DNA from: Candidatus Gastranaerophilales bacterium
GTDB lineage: Bacteria; Cyanobacteriota; Vampirovibrionia; Gastranaerophilales; Gastranaerophilaceae
Assembly: GCA_944324055.1 (NCBI GenBank)
Contig: CALUUV010000003.1
Coordinates: forward strand, 1-47,676
Direction: 5' to 3'
DNA length: 47,676 bases
Shown here: piece by piece, positions 8,132-16,443 of the stretch
Layout of the letters: each line of letters starts with the position of its first letter
Numbering within the stretch: position 1 is the first letter of the stretch
Translations under genes and position numbers: made by a program
Notes under the pieces: model-generated
Told to the model about the DNA's origin: nothing
Databases searched by the model: none
Seen by the model: the letters and a program-made list of their open reading frames with translations, nothing else

Positions 8132-8638
8132 TTATTTTTCTTCAGAATCATTTTCAGATTCTTCTGATTCTTCGTCATCTTCTGTATCTTCATCTTCCAA
8201 TGCTTCCTCATCATCAGACTCATCATCTTCAGAATTTTCGTTTTCTTCGTTTTCATCAGAATCACTTTCCGATTCTTCATCAGATTCTTCGTTATTTATT
8301 TCATTCTTTTCATCTTCAGCTTTAAGGATTTCTTCAATTTCTTTTTCATCTTTTGCTCTGATAACAGGAATAGAAAGCATTAAAGCCATTTGATCATCTT
8401 CTTGTGCTAAATTTAAATCAAGAAGTTCTCTATCAAGTTCAAGATATTTAGATAACAAATCGATAAGTTCGTTTCTCATTCTTTCCATAATGGCAGGTGA
8501 AAGATTTGTTCTATCTTGCATTAAAACTAATTTAAGTCTATTACAAGCAACATCTTTTGCAGATTCTTTATCCTTATTTTCTGCCTGATGGAAGAAACTT
8601 AAGACTTTATTGTATAAGCTTGCAAAAAGATCTTTCAT
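8132..8638 (-). CDS. minE: Cell division topological factor MinE with acidic C-terminal tail
   Basis: MinE stimulates MinD ATPase and drives pole-to-pole Min oscillation. Residues 1-105 carry the family pattern: an N-terminal amphipathic helix, AKDVACNRLKLVLMQDR, and a C-terminal dimerisation part ending in LMLSIPV. Position supports this, as it starts 1 nt after the minD stop. Unusually, residues about 107-168 are almost only Glu, Asp, Ser and Asn, whereas MinE is normally 80-100 aa. The frame is open and the tail uses normal codons, so it looks genuine and not a misassembly. Its role is unknown. Confidence 0.88.
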   Translation of the reverse strand: MKDLFASLYNKVLSFFHQAENKDKESAKDVACNRLKLVLMQDRTNLSPAIMERMRNELIDLLSKYLELDRELLDLNLAQEDDQMALMLSIPVIRAKDEKEIEEILKAEDEKNEINNEESDEESESDSDENEENENSEDDESDDEEALEDEDTEDDEESEESENDSEEK

Positions 8639-8639
8639 T

Positions 8640-9452
8640 CTACACCTTACCTTTCAACTTAGTAAATAAGTTTTTGATTTTATCAACAATCCCTTTAGGT
8701 TGTCTTAAATCAAGGAAAGGTACATCTTCGCCCATGATACGTTTTGCAACATTGCGATAAGCTTGTCCTGCAAGTGCATTATCGTCATTTACAATAGGTT
8801 CACCTTTGTTTGTTGATGTAATGATTCCAGTATCTTCTGGGATTACACCAATAAGTTCTGCTGATAAGATTTCAACTACATCTTCAACGCTCATCATATC
8901 ATTTGATTCGATAAGGTTAGGACGAACTCTGTTAAGAAGAAGTTTATAACTTTCTATTTCTTCACGCGCTTCTAATAAACCTATAATTCTATCAGCATCT
9001 CTAACAGCAGACATTTCAGGAGTTGTAACAACGATTGCTTCAGAAGCTCCAGCTACTGCATTTTGGAATCCTTGTTCAATACCAGCAGGACAATCTACTA
9101 AAATAAAATCGTATTTTTTCTTTAATTGTTCACAGATATCTTTTAATTGGTCTGCATTAACTGATGTTTTATCTCTAGTTTGTGCTGCAGCTAACAATGA
9201 AAGATTAGGATTCTTTTTATCTTTTACTAATGCTTGTCTAAGTTTACATCTTTCTTCTACAACGTCAACGATTGTATATACAATTCTATTTTCTAAACCT
9301 AGCAATAAATCAAGGTTTCTTAATCCTATATCAGTATCAATTAAAACAACTTTATTTCCGGCTTTAGCAAGTGCTGTACCAATGTTCGCACTTGTTGTTG
9401 TTTTTCCTACACCACCTTTACCGGATGTTATAACTATTACACGACCAGTCAT
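8640..9452 (-). CDS. minD: Septum-site determining ATPase MinD
   Basis: MinD is the membrane-binding ATPase that carries MinC to the membrane and responds to MinE. The 270-aa protein has the deviant Walker A near residues 10-18 (SGKGGVGKTT), switch I with DTDIGLRNLD, and Walker B FILVDCPAG. It ends in an amphipathic membrane-targeting helix (GIVDKIKNLFTKLKGKV). Its ATG shares one base with the minC stop (TAATG), so translation is probably coupled. It is followed after 1 nt by minE. Confidence 0.97.
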   Translation of the reverse strand: MTGRVIVITSGKGGVGKTTTSANIGTALAKAGNKVVLIDTDIGLRNLDLLLGLENRIVYTIVDVVEERCKLRQALVKDKKNPNLSLLAAAQTRDKTSVNADQLKDICEQLKKKYDFILVDCPAGIEQGFQNAVAGASEAIVVTTPEMSAVRDADRIIGLLEAREEIESYKLLLNRVRPNLIESNDMMSVEDVVEILSAELIGVIPEDTGIITSTNKGEPIVNDDNALAGQAYRNVAKRIMGEDVPFLDLRQPKGIVDKIKNLFTKLKGKV

Positions 9453-10513
9453 TAATCTTCTCTCCTTAATGTTTTATAAACTACAATTTGTTTATTATTA
9501 ATTCTTGCCTCTTCAGGTGTGAATTCATTTGTTTTTTGTACATATGGCACATTAATTGTGTCATTTCTTCTTGAATATAATCCTGCAATTCTTAATTGAA
9601 TAGGATTTAATTTTAAAGCTCTTACTTTTGCGTTCACATTACCAGCAGAACCGGCATGGGCAATACCACCTAAAATTCCCCAAACAGAAATATCTCCAGT
9701 TGCAATAACTTCACTTCCAGGGTGTGCATCACCTACAATAAATATATTTCCTTCATAAGTAACAGTTTGTCCAGAACGAAGTGTTTGAGTTAAGTATAAT
9801 GTAGGTAAATCAGCTGTATTTTCGCTGTTTTCTTCTAAATCATCTGGAGTTATACCTTCTGTATCTAATAAAACGTATTTCCCTTCAGAACTTCTTTCAT
9901 TAGTTACAGATTCTTCAAAGTCTTTTCCAATACTTTTAGGCTCAATAAGTTCAATATTTGTTTTAACAAAATTATCTTCATTATTTTGCTCTGTTTCAAA
10001 TCCAAGAACTTTATCTAAAGCTTTTTGAACTTCTGGGTTAGATAAAATTTCATTTTCGTTTAATTCTTGTTTTTCTTCAATGTTACTTATAATTGTGCTA
10101 TTTTCATTTAAATTAGCTGAATCATTACTTAAATCAACTTTATTTTCTAATTCTGTTGAGAAAGTGTTATTTAAGTCTTCAATATGTTCAGAAATAGAAT
10201 CTTTAAATTGATTTTCCTGACTAGTTGAATTTACAATGTTTGTTTTTATTTCTATACCTAAACTAACTGCAGATGCTTCAGTCATAGCTGATTTAGTTGA
10301 TATAGAACTAATATTAGATTCAATAGATTCAATTAAAGCTTTAATACTTAATAATTGAGATTGTTTTAAATCTAATGTTCCTAAATTAAGTGATACATTT
10401 TTTCTTTTAGCTTCGTTTGATTCTAGAATCGAATTTAATTCATTTGCAAGTTGTGCAGTATTTTTCGTTTCACTTAAATCAATAACGAAATCTTTTTCTG
10501 TGTAATTTTCCAT
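9452..10513 (-). CDS. minC: Septum-site determining protein MinC, long linker
   Basis: MinC inhibits FtsZ ring assembly away from midcell. The N-terminal domain (about residues 5-95) resembles MinC_N, and the C-terminal about 110 residues are the right-handed beta-helix domain that binds MinD (TLRSGQTVTYEGNIFIVGD, GDISVWGILGGIAHAG). Between them is an extended Asn/Glu/Ser-rich linker of well over 100 residues, making the protein 353 aa against about 230 in E. coli. An in-frame GTG at 10525 could add four residues; neither start has an ideal Shine-Dalgarno. First gene of minCDE, with a promoter at 10555-10583. Confidence 0.9.
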   Translation of the reverse strand: MENYTEKDFVIDLSETKNTAQLANELNSILESNEAKRKNVSLNLGTLDLKQSQLLSIKALIESIESNISSISTKSAMTEASAVSLGIEIKTNIVNSTSQENQFKDSISEHIEDLNNTFSTELENKVDLSNDSANLNENSTIISNIEEKQELNENEILSNPEVQKALDKVLGFETEQNNEDNFVKTNIELIEPKSIGKDFEESVTNERSSEGKYVLLDTEGITPDDLEENSENTADLPTLYLTQTLRSGQTVTYEGNIFIVGDAHPGSEVIATGDISVWGILGGIAHAGSAGNVNAKVRALKLNPIQLRIAGLYSRRNDTINVPYVQKTNEFTPEEARINNKQIVVYKTLRRED

Positions 10514-10554
10514 ATCCCTACCCACATTAACTAATACTATTTAAGGATAGCTTA

Positions 10555-10583
10555 AATATATATCTTGTTCAATAAAATGTAAA
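10555..10583 (-). promoter_or_regulatory. Promoter of the minCDE operon
   Basis: On the minus strand TTTACA, a 17-nt spacer and TATATT are read from 10583 to 10555. The predicted start lies near 10548, about 35 nt before minC. Confidence 0.55.
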
Positions 10584-10604
10584 TCACAATTACAATAAAG
10601 TTAC

Positions 10605-10637
10605 AAAAAAGGCTTAGAAAATTTCTAAGCCTTTTTT
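10605..10637 (-). terminator. Rho-independent terminator of the GH57 gene
   Basis: GGCTTAG and CTAAGCC form a 7-bp stem around AAAATTT, flanked by A and T tracts on either side. It lies 19 nt after the GH57 stop codon. Confidence 0.85.
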
Positions 10638-10655
10638 ATTATATTTTAATTGAGA

Positions 10656-12380
10656 TTAATCAACATATAATGGAGCTAATTTTTTCTCTTGTTGAGGAAT
10701 AACTCCTTCTTCAATTGGTAAATATACTCTGTAATCAATAACAGGGAAGCAATTATCAATACTTTCGATTTCGCTTAATTTAGCTTCATCAATATTACCT
10801 GATTCAATCATGTCACAGATAGTTTCAAATCTTTCAACGTGTTCTCTAAATCTATCTGTTGCATAATCTTTTGCTTGCCATGTTGTAATTAAGAATGGCC
10901 AATCTGAACTTTGAAGAAGTAAATTTTCTCTAGCCATTTGATTTAATGCTCTATGTAATAATTTATCTTCTGGAATAGTTTCATATTTAGCAGCAATTTC
11001 TGTAATGCGTTTTTCACAAGAGTGAATAATTGGCCACATCCATTCAGTTAGGTGGTTTTGCCATACATAGAAGTGACCACCTTGTCCCCAAGAACTTTCA
11101 GGGATTTGAATAGCTTCTGAAGGTGGATATTTTTCGATGTATTCACCAGCTGTTAGTCTTTCAACTTCAGGTAAGTAAGTATTGAATTTTTTAATAACTT
11201 GTTTAATAAATTCAACACCTTCAAACCACCAGTGTCCGAATAACTCAGTATCGAATGAAACCATTACTAAACCATCTTTACCATTATGAGATTTTTTATA
11301 ATCATTTAATAAATGATAAATTAAAGTTGTATAGTGGTCTGAGTTTTCATTAATTTTGTTTAATGCTAATACTGGATCATAAAGCATTTTGTCACCTAAG
11401 TCAGTTGTAGGTGAAGTAATTCTCCAATAATGCATACCAGATTTGTCATCTTTTTTGTGGAATTCTCTGAAACATCCATCTCCTGGATATCCGTCAGCAG
11501 CAGACCAAACTTGATAACCTGCTCTATCGTTTCTACCCATAACTGCAACTTGTGCATCAGGTAACCAGTAAGCAGAATATGTATCATATCCTGTTGCTTC
11601 TCTTTCAGGAAGAGGTATGTATTCGATGTTTCCATAAACACCAATTACACGTCTGTTTCCGATTGAATTACCACCTTCAATTACGTGTGATTCAGTAAAG
11701 AAGTATTTAATATCATTATTTTGAAGTGTAACTTCAATAGCTGGTCTCCAATGTTTTTTACCATCTTTACCAACAAATTCATAACCTTGTCTATAAGCAC
11801 ATTCTGGTAACCAACAACCAGAAGCTTTTTTACCAAATAATCTTTTTGTTGTATCAGAACCAACTTTAAATTGAGCATTCAAGTTGTTATCAGTTGCTAA
11901 TAATGGAGAGAATCCGTGAGTAGCACCTGATGTTGTAATTTCAATACAACCTAAATCTTGGTACTTTTTGAAATATTTAATCAAGTCTTTTTCGTATTTA
12001 TTAACGAAATCATCTCTTAATTTATTCCATAAATCAAAATAATATTTTGCTAAGTATTTTAAATGTTGTGAGTGAGCAACTTTTGGATCAGGATATCTTT
12101 CCAAGTCTTTGCTAACAGCAGCAATTCTTGAATCGATATATTCTACAAATCCATTTTGTAAGTGTTCATCGTTTAATTGTTCTGCAAGAATCGGAGTTAT
12201 ACCTACGGTTAATTTTGCTTTAATCCCTTCATCGTACAATTCAGAAATAGCATTTAATAGTGGAACGTATGTTTCTGCCATACATTCATATAGGTTTTCT
12301 TCCCCAAATGGCCACATACCTGCTTTTCTATAGTACGGCAAGTGACTGTGTAACATAAATACAAATTGACCTACTGACAT
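10656..12380 (-). CDS. GH57 1,4-alpha-glucan branching enzyme-like protein
   Basis: A GH57 glycoside hydrolase of 574 aa. HSHLPYYRKAG near the N-terminus is the family's first motif, GCWLPECAYR places the nucleophile at Glu193, and VSFDTELFGHWW gives the acid/base Asp377. A C-terminal helical domain (DUF1957 type) follows. Proteins of this subgroup and length are mostly glycogen branching enzymes, making alpha-1,6 branches; a 4-alpha-glucanotransferase activity is the alternative. No signal peptide, so cytoplasmic. GGAGG precedes the ATG by about 10 nt. No other glycogen gene is in the window. Confidence 0.9.
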   Translation of the reverse strand: MSVGQFVFMLHSHLPYYRKAGMWPFGEENLYECMAETYVPLLNAISELYDEGIKAKLTVGITPILAEQLNDEHLQNGFVEYIDSRIAAVSKDLERYPDPKVAHSQHLKYLAKYYFDLWNKLRDDFVNKYEKDLIKYFKKYQDLGCIEITTSGATHGFSPLLATDNNLNAQFKVGSDTTKRLFGKKASGCWLPECAYRQGYEFVGKDGKKHWRPAIEVTLQNNDIKYFFTESHVIEGGNSIGNRRVIGVYGNIEYIPLPEREATGYDTYSAYWLPDAQVAVMGRNDRAGYQVWSAADGYPGDGCFREFHKKDDKSGMHYWRITSPTTDLGDKMLYDPVLALNKINENSDHYTTLIYHLLNDYKKSHNGKDGLVMVSFDTELFGHWWFEGVEFIKQVIKKFNTYLPEVERLTAGEYIEKYPPSEAIQIPESSWGQGGHFYVWQNHLTEWMWPIIHSCEKRITEIAAKYETIPEDKLLHRALNQMARENLLLQSSDWPFLITTWQAKDYATDRFREHVERFETICDMIESGNIDEAKLSEIESIDNCFPVIDYRVYLPIEEGVIPQQEKKLAPLYVD

Positions 12381-12443
12381 ATTGTTTTAGCCTCCGTTTA
12401 TTTAATGATTGCAGTAATATATTTTCACAATCTAACATGGTAA

Positions 12444-12472
12444 TATATAGCATAAACGATTAGAAAATATAA
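12444..12472 (-). promoter_or_regulatory. Candidate promoter of the GH57 gene
   Basis: Extended -10 TGC plus TATATA (12449-12444 on the minus strand), with a weak -35 TTATAT 17 nt upstream. Confidence 0.35.
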
Positions 12473-12653
12473 TACCTAAGAACTAATCCTGTTGAATAAT
12501 GTTACAATATTTAATAAATTTTCAAGTGTAAAATTGTTCCAAATAGCACGACAAAAGAGTATTTCACGGATATTTATAAAGGATATATTATTTTGTAAAA
12601 ATACATTAAATATATGACTTATAATTTTTATCTAATATTCGTTTAATCGTTCG

Positions 12654-12682
12654 TTTACCATCAATGAAATCTGTGATATAAT
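12654..12682 (+). promoter_or_regulatory. Promoter of the helicase-nuclease gene
   Basis: TTTACC at 12654-12659, a 17-nt spacer and a consensus TATAAT at 12677-12682, preceded by TGA as an extended -10. It ends 32 nt before the ATG at 12715. Confidence 0.65.
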
Positions 12683-12714
12683 TTTTTTATTGAATAATCA
12701 AGAGGAAAGATTTT

Positions 12715-15700
12715 ATGCTACAAGAAGCTACCCGAGCAATTAATTCTGCTTTTAATAATAGTTTTGTTAAAAAGTTATCTTTATATTTGCACGATTGTGT
12801 AAGAGAAGAGGTTAAAAGTTCTACTTTTAGAAATTTAAAATCTGATAAAGATAATAAATGGCTATTTTTAAAAGAAGAAGATAAACTTTTTACAACAGGT
12901 ATTGAGTATCAAAAATTTGATGGTAGCGATCCAAAGCTTACTGAATTGATGATTCAAAGTGAATTGAACCAAAAAGAAAAATATCTTATTTATGGGTATT
13001 TATTTTTAATTGGTGGCAGTTCAAAAAGTCGTAAGAAAAATGAATTCTTGACTCCATTATTATATATGCCATGTAAATTAGAAAGAAATGGTGTAAATAT
13101 CAACTGTATGTTAACTGATGAGTTTCTTTCTTTGAATACAGGCGCATTAACATCATTAATGCAAAAAAATGATGATGAAGAAGAAATGGAACAATTAATT
13201 GAAGGTCTTTTAGATGTTGTTCCAACATTACCTATTACTCAAGAAAAACTTGATATATTTATAACAACATTAAAATCAATTATTCCAGATGTTGAAGTTA
13301 AATTAGATAGTTCTGCAGAATTAGAAGAAGATAATTTATCAAAAGAAACTTCATCAAAATCAGATGACGAAGATGATAATGATTCTATTCAAGAAGAAGA
13401 AACAACTCCAACAAAGTCATCTGGTAAGATTGATAAAATAACTTTAACTAATCAGTGTGCAATAATTCTTACAAAACGTCCTTCTGTTACTGCAGGTGTT
13501 TTACATGAATTAATGCAAATTTCAGAAAAGCCAAGTGGTGTATACAGAGAAACAGTTCTTAATTTAATAAATGAAGAATACATTCAATCAAAATCTGTTG
13601 ATGTTCCAAAGAAAAATAAATCAGAATTTTATCCAGTAACACCTCTTGCTTTAAGTGATTCTCAGTTGAGTGTAATTGAAAATTTAGAAAATAATCAATT
13701 AGTATCTGTTTGTGGTCCTCCAGGAACAGGTAAATCTCAAACAATTGTTAATTTAGTAGCTCATTTAATTGCTAATGGTAAAACTGTTCTTGTTGCATCA
13801 AGAATGGATAAAGCTGTTGATGTTGTTTCTGATAGATTAAATGAATTGGGAGCACCTTATTTAGCATTAAGAGCAGGAAGAATTAATTATCAAAAACAAT
13901 TAAGTTTCCAACTTCAAGATTTATTATCAAATAAAGTTGATTTAAATGAAGGTTCTGAAGACAGTATTGTTGTTGATGTTACTGATATGAAAAAACTGCT
14001 TAAATCTATTAATGAAGCAGAAGAAAAGGCTGAAACTCTTATAAAAAAAGAACAAGAATGGTCTGAACTAGGTGTAAAAATCAGTGATAAGAGAAAAGAG
14101 ATTGGAAATCCTAAGTATATAAAAGTATCCTTGACAAAAGAAAATGTTAAAGAATTAGGAGATGTAATTGATTCTTTATTAAAAAATATTGAAAAAAGTG
14201 GTTTCTTGGCTGCATTGAATAACTATACTGCAGTTAATAAGATTAAAAAGATTATAAAAGTTGAAGATTTCTTTGTATCAAAAGATAATTTAGAACGTTT
14301 AAAAGATGAATTAGAACTTGCATCATTTATTTGTGATGCAAAATGTGTTGAAAAAGATATTCAAGATACTGGTAATGTTCATGTAATTATTGAACAAATG
14401 CGAACATTAAAGAAAAAACAACGTAAACTTGTTATTGATATTTTATCTAATAAACGCAGAGGTTCATTAAGAAGTTTATTAAAAGATCAAGTAAAACGTC
14501 AAAGATTATTTATTCATTCTAAATCTTTGATTGAACGTAAGAAAAGCTTACAAAATAGATTATTAGAAGCAGAAGATTTCAAACCATTATTAGAAGCTTT
14601 TCCTTGCTGGTGTGTTACAACTTATGCTGTATCTGGTTCTCTACCATTGAAACCAGGCTTATTTGATGTAGCAATTATTGATGAAGCTTCTCAATGTGAT
14701 ATTGCAAGCTGTTTCCCTATTTTATATAGAGCTAAGAAAGCTGTAATTGTTGGAGATGATAAACAATTACCTCATTTGTCATTCTTAGAAAAAGCAAAAG
14801 AACAATCTTTTATGAGCAAATATGAAATAGCAGATAGATATCAATTAATGTGGAGATTTAGAACTAATTCAATGTTTGATATTGCAAATTATTATTCAAC
14901 ATCTCCTGTTTTATTGGATGAGCATTTTAGAAGTTTGCCACCTATTATTGATTTTTCTAATAAAGAATTTTACGGAAATCGTATTCGAATAATGAAACAA
15001 GATTCTCCGGATATTAAGGCTTTAAGATTGATAGAGGTGCCTGAAGGTAAAGTTGATTTTGATGCAACAAGAAATTTACCTGAAATTGAAGCTGTTGTTA
15101 AATGTTTACACGAGCTAATTGTTGATTCTGAAAGAGAAGATCCTGAACATCCTATAACAATAGGTATTGTATCTCCATTCAGAGCTCAAGTTGAGCAGTT
15201 AAAAATTTCTGTGGCAAAAGTTCTATCTGATTTTATGATAAGAAAACACCAAATAGAAATTGGTACTGCACATACATTCCAAGGTGATGAAAAAGATATA
15301 ATTTTAGCTTCTTGGGCTGTTGCAAATAATAGTTTTCCACAGAGTTTAACATTCTTGCAAAAACCAAATTTATTTAATGTTGCAATTACTCGTGCAAGAC
15401 GTCAAATGATAAATTTTGTATCTAGAGATACTACTGAATTACCAGAAGGTATGTTTAGAGATTACATTTCATATATCAAAGAATATGAACGTAATTTTGA
15501 CTTACGTCAGAGTCCAGAATTTGATGAAAATACTTATAAAAATTCATTTGAAAAAGAAGTTGCAACATACTTACGAGATGCAGGTTATAAAGTTCATGCA
15601 GGCATTGATATTGGAGGTGTTAATGCAGACTTAGTTGTTAATAACAAGTTTGTAATAGAATGTGATGGTTTAGAAGATAATGTGAAATCAAACATTTCCA

Positions 15701-15816
15701 ATATGAAAAAACAAGCAATTATTGAACGTTGTGGTTTAATGGTTTGTCGTTTTTCACTTAGAGAGTGGAAAATGTCAAAAGAAGCTTGCGCAAATAGAAT
15801 GATAAATTATTTATAG
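12715..15816 (+). CDS. SF1 (Upf1/DNA2-like) helicase fused to a restriction-endonuclease-like domain
   Basis: 1033 aa. The N-terminal 300 residues include a DUF4011-like part (YLIYGYLFLIGG, FLTPLLYMPCKLERNG) and an acidic insert at about 200-240. The helicase has Walker A CGPPGTGKSQT (about 332-342), Walker B IIDEAS (about 655), VGDDKQLPH, EHFRSLPPI, GTAHTFQGDEKDI and NVAITRARRQ. The last about 90 residues match the MTES_1575/Vsr-like nuclease pattern: ADLVVNNKFVIECDG near 970-985. Such proteins are often linked to mobile DNA or phage defence, but no partner gene is evident here. AGAGGAAAG precedes the ATG by about 6 nt. Codon use resembles neighbours. Confidence 0.9.
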   Translation: MLQEATRAINSAFNNSFVKKLSLYLHDCVREEVKSSTFRNLKSDKDNKWLFLKEEDKLFTTGIEYQKFDGSDPKLTELMIQSELNQKEKYLIYGYLFLIGGSSKSRKKNEFLTPLLYMPCKLERNGVNINCMLTDEFLSLNTGALTSLMQKNDDEEEMEQLIEGLLDVVPTLPITQEKLDIFITTLKSIIPDVEVKLDSSAELEEDNLSKETSSKSDDEDDNDSIQEEETTPTKSSGKIDKITLTNQCAIILTKRPSVTAGVLHELMQISEKPSGVYRETVLNLINEEYIQSKSVDVPKKNKSEFYPVTPLALSDSQLSVIENLENNQLVSVCGPPGTGKSQTIVNLVAHLIANGKTVLVASRMDKAVDVVSDRLNELGAPYLALRAGRINYQKQLSFQLQDLLSNKVDLNEGSEDSIVVDVTDMKKLLKSINEAEEKAETLIKKEQEWSELGVKISDKRKEIGNPKYIKVSLTKENVKELGDVIDSLLKNIEKSGFLAALNNYTAVNKIKKIIKVEDFFVSKDNLERLKDELELASFICDAKCVEKDIQDTGNVHVIIEQMRTLKKKQRKLVIDILSNKRRGSLRSLLKDQVKRQRLFIHSKSLIERKKSLQNRLLEAEDFKPLLEAFPCWCVTTYAVSGSLPLKPGLFDVAIIDEASQCDIASCFPILYRAKKAVIVGDDKQLPHLSFLEKAKEQSFMSKYEIADRYQLMWRFRTNSMFDIANYYSTSPVLLDEHFRSLPPIIDFSNKEFYGNRIRIMKQDSPDIKALRLIEVPEGKVDFDATRNLPEIEAVVKCLHELIVDSEREDPEHPITIGIVSPFRAQVEQLKISVAKVLSDFMIRKHQIEIGTAHTFQGDEKDIILASWAVANNSFPQSLTFLQKPNLFNVAITRARRQMINFVSRDTTELPEGMFRDYISYIKEYERNFDLRQSPEFDENTYKNSFEKEVATYLRDAGYKVHAGIDIGGVNADLVVNNKFVIECDGLEDNVKSNISNMKKQAIIERCGLMVCRFSLREWKMSKEACANRMINYL

Positions 15817-15918
15817 TTTGTAAATAAATGTAACAAAATCTGCTAATATGCCCTTTTTCATTAAAGATTTAATGAAGGTAGTCCGTATTACATAAATGTA
15901 ATTAGGGGTATATAAATT

Positions 15919-16329
15919 ATGGCAGATATGTTTAATTTTAATACAGGTGATTCAGGGAATGCAGGTTTAGGTAATTCGCAATATTCTAGACCTTCAGTTG
16001 ATTCTCAGTCTGCTCAGAATGTTGAATATCAACATAATTGGTTAAGAACTCCTCGTCCATTTGGATTAAATGTAAGAGTTCCAGATGCTCCTACTTTTGT
16101 TGGCGAAAATACAAGTGCTTTAATTAAGAAAACAGCAAAAGAATTATTCTTAGCTCCAGTAAAAGAAATTGCTAATTTCTTTGAAAAATATGAAAAAGTA
16201 TTTAATGGCGAAGTTGCTAATGAATTAAAAAGTTTATATGTTCAAAGATTTAATACAGCGTCATTATTACAAAGTGAAGATGAAGAAATTTACGGTGCAG
16301 CTCGTCCAAACTTTATGATGGATATGTAA
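15919..16329 (+). CDS. Hypothetical protein, 136 aa
   Basis: I do not recognise this gene. The first 45 residues are Asn/Ser/Gly-rich and probably disordered. Residues about 60-125 contain Val/Phe-rich strands followed by two amphipathic helices (LIKKTAKELFLAPVKEIANF and a second near 95-115). The end is Met/Asp-rich. No signal peptide or membrane segment. AGGGG lies about 10 nt before the ATG. The 100-nt leader holds two perfect short inverted repeats. It sits just before the repeat-containing flagellin, so a link to the cell surface or motility is possible but unproven. Confidence 0.6.
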   Translation: MADMFNFNTGDSGNAGLGNSQYSRPSVDSQSAQNVEYQHNWLRTPRPFGLNVRVPDAPTFVGENTSALIKKTAKELFLAPVKEIANFFEKYEKVFNGEVANELKSLYVQRFNTASLLQSEDEEIYGAARPNFMMDM

Positions 16330-16342
16330 TTTTTAATATTTC

Positions 16343-16371
16343 TTTACAAATTGTTAATTTTGTGATATATA
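16343..16371 (+). promoter_or_regulatory. Promoter of the flagellin-like gene
   Basis: TTTACA at 16343-16348, a 17-nt spacer, and TATATA at 16366-16371 preceded by TGA (extended -10). It has the same TTTACA -35 and spacing as the promoter of the short flagellin at 31010. Confidence 0.5.
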
Positions 16372-16407
16372 TTCTATAATTATTATTGAATTGCTATATT
16401 AAATATC

Positions 16408-16421
16408 ACAACAACTATTAC
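16408..16421 (+). repeat. Leader motif shared with the other flagellin gene
   Basis: The 14-mer ACAACAACTATTAC lies about 30 nt downstream of the predicted transcription start. An identical 14-mer is at 31071-31084 in the leader of the second flagellin. Confidence 0.6.
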
Positions 16422-16443
16422 TTAAATAGGCAATTAAGGATGA

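Larger units (their letters stand above)
12381..12714. other. Divergent intergenic region, 334 nt
   Basis: An AT-rich stretch between the GH57 and helicase genes. It holds one promoter for each (12444-12472 minus, 12654-12682 plus). I see no RNA gene, repeat or short coding sequence here. Confidence 0.6.

Noticed and set aside
8109-8393. Serine-rich plus-strand frame
   Set aside because: It is antisense to the acidic MinE tail; Ser arises from the complement of Glu/Asp codons.
13559-13744. 61-aa minus-strand frame inside the helicase
   Set aside because: Shadow frame with no start signals.
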